A DNA stretch of 64,000 bases. It comes from Methanocella paludicola SANAE (lineage in GTDB: Archaea; Halobacteriota; Methanocellia; Methanocellales; Methanocellaceae). Below, in pieces: positions 60,775 through 64,000 of this stretch. The translations under genes were made by a program, and so were the position numbers. A model generated the notes under the pieces. It was not told where the DNA came from, did no database searches, and saw only the letters and a program-made list of their open reading frames with translations. The stretch covers positions 620,001 to 684,000 of the forward strand of contig NC_013665.1 of NCBI RefSeq assembly GCF_000011005.1, read 5' to 3'. How positions within the stretch are numbered: position 1 is the first letter of the stretch; every line of letters starts with the position of its first letter.

Positions 60775-60838
60775 CATGTACGCCTGACGCCTTAAACCTG
60801 TACTATTTTTTTAACCGTGAAGGCCAATCCGCGAACGT

Positions 60839-60979
60839 ATGGCCGAAGAGAAAAAAGGCATCGGGAAGATGACCGTGGAAGAGGCGGGACACCTGGGAGG
60901 CCATAAAGGCGGGCAAAAAGTGAAGCGTCTCATCGAAGAGGGCAAGCGGGCGGAAAAAGAGAAAGGGCCTCGCCGGTGA
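60839..60979 (+). CDS. Small KGG-type hydrophilic protein
   Basis: A 46-residue frame begins MAEEKKGIGKMTVEEAGHLG and continues GHKGGQKVKRLIEEGKR. The MTVEEAGxxGGxKGG pattern is shared by small stress-related hydrophilic proteins in archaea and bacteria. It is short, Lys/Glu-rich and lacks Cys or hydrophobic segments. It starts 64 bases after aspS and ends two bases before the convergent membrane protein gene. No function is known. Confidence 0.65.
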   Translation: MAEEKKGIGKMTVEEAGHLGGHKGGQKVKRLIEEGKRAEKEKGPRR

Positions 60980-60981
60980 GC

Positions 60982-62286
60982 CTAGACTCCGGTGATCTCG
61001 CTCTTCGAGTTCACGGTATATGCGAACTTCGTGTCCACATAGCCGCCAGGCGTATTGTTAAGGCTAAGGCTCAGCCAGTGGACGATGCCGTCCGCATGGC
61101 CGTAAGGGTTCTCTATGTCGTACCGGGCCTTGAGGTATACTAGCGCGTCGTTATAGTCGCTGTCGTTCGGGGCGACCTTGATCTCGGGATAGTAGACGTA
61201 GCTGCTCATGCCCTCGTTATAAACTGCCACGATGCGCGCGTCCATTCCCTCTGCCTCGGCCAGAGAGGCCATGAGGACGCTGTAGTCCATCATGGAGCCT
61301 TCCATCGTCTCCACGCTCTTGTTCAAGCTCTGGGGCGCCGTGTCGTTGCCGTTGACGAGCGACCATCTCTTGTTCACCGCGTCAAATAGGTCGCATACTT
61401 TAGCCAGCTGACCGTAGCTCGTGCCGGTCTGGTTGCTGTTATTCGCCACATAGCCCGTTACCGCCGGGTCGCTGGCGTTGATGGCCGGGGCGATCGTCAG
61501 GAGGTTCCTGTATATGTCGCCTCCGCCGGGCAGCGTAGTAGGGGAAGGAGTCGGAGTAGGCGTGACCGTGGGCTCGGGAGTAGGCGTCACTGTGGGCTCA
61601 GGAGTCGGAGTAGGGGTCGCCTGGCCAATGAACGGCAAGCCCGAAATGAGGCCGGGCCTGTAGACGGCGATGGCGGCTCCTGCTACTATTAATGCGATCA
61701 CAAGGAGCGCAAGTATGAGCGGGACCTTACTCTTTTTATGAGGCCTGTTCTCGCCGAGCGAGGCCATTGCCTTGACGGCAGCCTGGGCCTCCTCGGTTGT
61801 GGAAGGCTTCTCTTCGGGCGGCTGTTCCGGCGTTTCGAAACACGTTTCCTTCGGGACGCCCTTCGTGCCAGTATCCACGGGCATCGGAGCTATTGCGGGC
61901 GTGGGGGCGGCTTCGGGCTCTTTAGATACTTCAGGCTTTATAGCGGGCTCAGGCGAGGGCTCTGGCACAGGTGCCCCGGGAGCCTGCTCTTCGGGCGTCG
62001 TCTTCACCAGGTCAGAAATGCTCTTTTCCTTTTCCTTATGCACCGCAGGTATAGGCTTACCTACCGGCTCCACCTCGACGTAGTACTTCGACGGTCCGCC
62101 GATATCGGTGGTGACCAGGTAATAGGCCTTTCCCTGCTCATCGTTAAAGAGCTCAGCGTCGCTATAGTCGATCCTGCCCTCATACAGGAAGCTGCCGCCT
62201 TCATCGCTGATGAGATGATACGCTTCCAGGCCGTTACTTTTGAATACTCTAGGCTTAAACAAACCGCTTCCCCTTAAGACGTCCAA
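60982..62286 (-). CDS. Membrane-anchored protein with degenerate transglutaminase-like domain
   Basis: This 434-residue protein has an N-terminal soluble domain, an acidic Pro-rich spacer (about 95-180), and one transmembrane helix (about 195-217). A PTPxPTP-type linker follows, then an outer domain with DYSVLMASLAEAEGMDARIVAVY. That segment matches the transglutaminase-like core, but the catalytic Cys expected in G-x-C-x-D-Y-S is replaced (GSMMDYS). It is thus probably a binding domain. The start appears to be TTG 62286 behind a TATA-like region. Confidence 0.75.
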   Translation of the reverse strand: MDVLRGSGLFKPRVFKSNGLEAYHLISDEGGSFLYEGRIDYSDAELFNDEQGKAYYLVTTDIGGPSKYYVEVEPVGKPIPAVHKEKEKSISDLVKTTPEEQAPGAPVPEPSPEPAIKPEVSKEPEAAPTPAIAPMPVDTGTKGVPKETCFETPEQPPEEKPSTTEEAQAAVKAMASLGENRPHKKSKVPLILALLVIALIVAGAAIAVYRPGLISGLPFIGQATPTPTPEPTVTPTPEPTVTPTPTPSPTTLPGGGDIYRNLLTIAPAINASDPAVTGYVANNSNQTGTSYGQLAKVCDLFDAVNKRWSLVNGNDTAPQSLNKSVETMEGSMMDYSVLMASLAEAEGMDARIVAVYNEGMSSYVYYPEIKVAPNDSDYNDALVYLKARYDIENPYGHADGIVHWLSLSLNNTPGGYVDTKFAYTVNSKSEITGV

Positions 62287-62382
62287 TGTGTATATCTTTC
62301 AAATACTATTTTACTGTTGTTGTCTCATAAAAAAGGTTTATGCAGGGCTATATGACTCGATATGAGCCATGCCCCGGCCTTT

Positions 62383-62577
62383 TTAGCGAAGGTACGGTTG
62401 CCCACGGCGCCCGGCGAAGAGGCGGTAGACCACGTACAGCAATACCAGGAACAGCAGGGCTTTGATCACCCAGAGCAGGATACCGAAGCTAAAGCCCAGA
62501 AAAACGTCCAGCAGCCGCCATGCCACGATAAATGCGAGGACCGCTATGATCGCCGCAATTATTCTTCCCAGTACCAT
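62383..62577 (-). CDS. Small two-helix membrane protein
   Basis: This 64-residue protein has two predicted transmembrane helices (IIAAIIAVLAFIVAWRLL and ILLWVIKALLFLVLLYVVYRLF) and a short basic tail. The composition and start are clean, but no family is recognised. It lies between the degenerate transglutaminase-like gene and the glutamate synthase genes and is separated from both. Confidence 0.6.
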   Translation of the reverse strand: MVLGRIIAAIIAVLAFIVAWRLLDVFLGFSFGILLWVIKALLFLVLLYVVYRLFAGRRGQPYLR

Positions 62578-62651
62578 ATGTGATCAATAGGCCGGGATAA
62601 GTAAAGCCATATGGACGGTATATACCGGAAATAAAAAAAGAATTGTCGTTT

Positions 62652-63389
62652 TTACGATGTATAAAGGTTACCGTACGGCCTGTGCGACCGGGGGGCCAGC
62701 TTGATGAAGGGCTTGCGCATGATCTCGTCGAAATCGCAGCCGAAGGTGACGCAGTATTCGCCTACCAGCCGGCTGATGATGGCGATATCCTTCGCATCGG
62801 GCTCGGACTTGATGACCTCGCGGCCGAGGTAGTAGTCGTCGATGTCGCCCCGGACGTAGATGACGCCGCCGTGCATGCCCGTGCCCACGTAGTCGCCCGT
62901 AGGCTGCGGGTGGCTATTTTGCGTGAGGCCCAGGAGCACCATGACGCCGCCCGCCATGTACTCGCCCAGGAAGTCGCTCGCCGTGCCGCCGATGACGATG
63001 GTCGGCACCATGTCGCCGTACGCCTTCATGTGGATCCCCACGCGGTAGCCCACGTCGCCCTTGATGAAGACCTTGCCGCCGCGCATGGCGTAGCCGATGA
63101 CGTCGCCCGCGTTGCCGTGGACGACGACCTTGCCGGAGTTCATCGTGTTACCGATGCCGTCCTGGCCGTTGCCGTGGACGACGACTTCGGCGCCGTCCAT
63201 GAAGATGCCCAGATCATTACCCGGGATGCCCCGGACGTCGATCTTCATCTTACCCTTCAGGCCGCCGCCGATGTACTTCTGGCCGCAGACGTTGTCCAGC
63301 TCGACCGAGTACTCGCCTTCGGCGGCCAGCGCCCTTATCTTTTCATTCAATGCCCGGTAGGGCATTTCCTTTGCGTCGATGTGCACCAT
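62652..63389 (-). CDS. Glutamate synthase GXGXG-domain protein
   Basis: This 245-residue protein is the right-handed beta-helix (GXGXG) domain of glutamate synthase: GGLKGKMKIDVRG, GNGQDGIGNTMNSGKVVVHG, GDVIGYAMRGGKVFIKG. In bacteria it is the C-terminal part of GltB. In archaea the enzyme is split into several genes. It starts one base after the stop of the FMN-domain gene, so the pair is made together. Confidence 0.92.
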   Translation of the reverse strand: MVHIDAKEMPYRALNEKIRALAAEGEYSVELDNVCGQKYIGGGLKGKMKIDVRGIPGNDLGIFMDGAEVVVHGNGQDGIGNTMNSGKVVVHGNAGDVIGYAMRGGKVFIKGDVGYRVGIHMKAYGDMVPTIVIGGTASDFLGEYMAGGVMVLLGLTQNSHPQPTGDYVGTGMHGGVIYVRGDIDDYYLGREVIKSEPDAKDIAIISRLVGEYCVTFGCDFDEIMRKPFIKLAPRSHRPYGNLYTS

Positions 63390-63390
63390 G

Positions 63391-64000
63391 TTATCGCCCC
63401 GCCGGCTTCACGCCAAGTATTTCCAGGGTCTTCTCGTCCAGGCCGATGCCGCGCAGCCTCTCCCGGTTCCCGCGCAGGCTCTCGACGGAATTGATGCCCA
63501 GCGCGCCCAGCACTTCCTGGATCTCGTGGCTCCAGGCGCTCAGCAGGTTCGTGAGCCGCTGCGCCCCGATCTCGGGGTCCAGCCTCGCGGTGAGGTGCGG
63601 CTTCTGCGTGGCGATGCCCCAGGAGCAGTTGCCGGTGTTGCACTTCTGGCAAACGCGGCACCCCAGCGCTACTAAGGCGGCCGTGCCGATCATCACGGCA
63701 TCGGCACCGAGGGCGATGGCCTTGACGACGTCGGCGCTCTGCCGGATGCCGCCGCCCACGACGATGGACGCCTGGTTGCGGATGCCCTCGGCCCTCAGCC
63801 GATCGTCCACGGCGGCGAGCGCGAGCTCGATGGGTATGCCCACGTTGTCCCGCATGATGCGGGGAGCGGAGCCCGTGCCGCCCCGGAACCCGTCGATGGT
63901 GACGATGTCGGCGCCCGCGCGGACGATGCCGCTGCAGATGGCCGCGATGTTGTGGACGGCGGCCACTTTGACCGATACGGGCTTCTTGTACTCGGTCGCC
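63391..64000 (-). CDS. Glutamate synthase FMN/Fe-S domain, C-terminal part (cut by window edge)
   Basis: The visible 202 residues are the end of the FMN-binding synthase domain: GADIVTIDGFRGGTGSAP, IVVGGGIRQSADVVKAIALGADAV, and the 3Fe-4S motif CRVCQKCNTGNCSWGIATQ. It condenses 2-oxoglutarate with ammonia-derived nitrogen to form glutamate. The frame stays open to the right edge. The order FMN domain, then GXGXG domain, matches split archaeal glutamate synthases. Confidence 0.93.
   Translation of the reverse strand, partial: ATEYKKPVSVKVAAVHNIAAICSGIVRAGADIVTIDGFRGGTGSAPRIMRDNVGIPIELALAAVDDRLRAEGIRNQASIVVGGGIRQSADVVKAIALGADAVMIGTAALVALGCRVCQKCNTGNCSWGIATQKPHLTARLDPEIGAQRLTNLLSAWSHEIQEVLGALGINSVESLRGNRERLRGIGLDEKTLEILGVKPAGR

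Overview
The window is archaeal and most likely comes from a methanogen of the Methanocella type. Pointers are two thermosome (group II chaperonin) genes, Orc1/Cdc6, an archaeal-type AspRS, a predicted methanofuran-pathway kinase, a soluble MtrA-like corrinoid protein, a preQ0/archaeosine operon, a split glutamate synthase, TATA-box promoters, frequent GTG and TTG starts, and a tRNA-Gly without an encoded CCA. The genus is inferred from overall gene content and was not tested.

Layout. Positions 1-24250 are mostly housekeeping and envelope genes: an isochorismatase-like hydrolase (cut by the left edge), thermosome 1, a PAPS-reductase-like ferredoxin fusion with hisH, a diadenylate-cyclase-like protein, glycosyltransferases, dut and trmO, an iron-sulfur protein, cdc6, a SWIM/Nif3 pair, moaA, a glycogen debranching enzyme with two tandem GT4 paralogues, and an aldolase / tungsten oxidoreductase / MoaD operon. 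Positions 24250-37050 alternate genes (Nudix, tRNA-Gly, PHP, thermosome 2, a two-gene LysO-type exporter, RecJ-like DHH, mfnE, TauE) with long non-coding inverted-repeat elements. Positions 37079-48553 form a metalloid island: ArsG, ArsF, two ArsR regulators, a small redox protein, two ArsP-type permeases, the MtrA-like protein, a DGC protein, a thioredoxin-reductase-like enzyme, ACR3, an ABC exporter, a cupin and ArsM. Positions 49289-54080 hold PspA and its partners, a kinase/HAD/PhoU cluster and a CBS protein. Positions 54447-56941 are the queD-queE-DUF366-queC-copG operon. The right end has an HEAGH membrane protein, a GNAT enzyme, hisD-aspS, small and membrane proteins, and two glutamate synthase domains, the last cut by the right edge.

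Non-coding content is unusually rich. Two families of 0.3-0.8 kb inverted-repeat elements carry no recognisable transposase. Family 1 lies at 24334-25163, 27937-28563 and 36714-37006, and a 53-bp core shared by the first and third copies matches at 52 of 53 positions in opposite orientation. Family 2 lies at 31915-32429 and 48662-49163, also in opposite orientation, so it brackets 16 kb that includes the whole metalloid island. Two further stretches look like structured RNAs: 36390-36620, with four hairpins and eight ACCCTC motifs, and 54200-54420, with hairpins whose AUCA and UGAU loops are complementary.

The island promoters share palindromes of the form TTTCAA-N6-TTGAAA, which suggests one ArsR-type regulon. 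Its gene set would handle inorganic arsenite (ACR3, ArsM) and methylated or organic arsenicals (ArsP-like permeases, ArsF/ArsG), with thiol redox support. The MtrA-like protein raises the possibility of a link between C1 metabolism and metalloid chemistry, but that is only a hypothesis.
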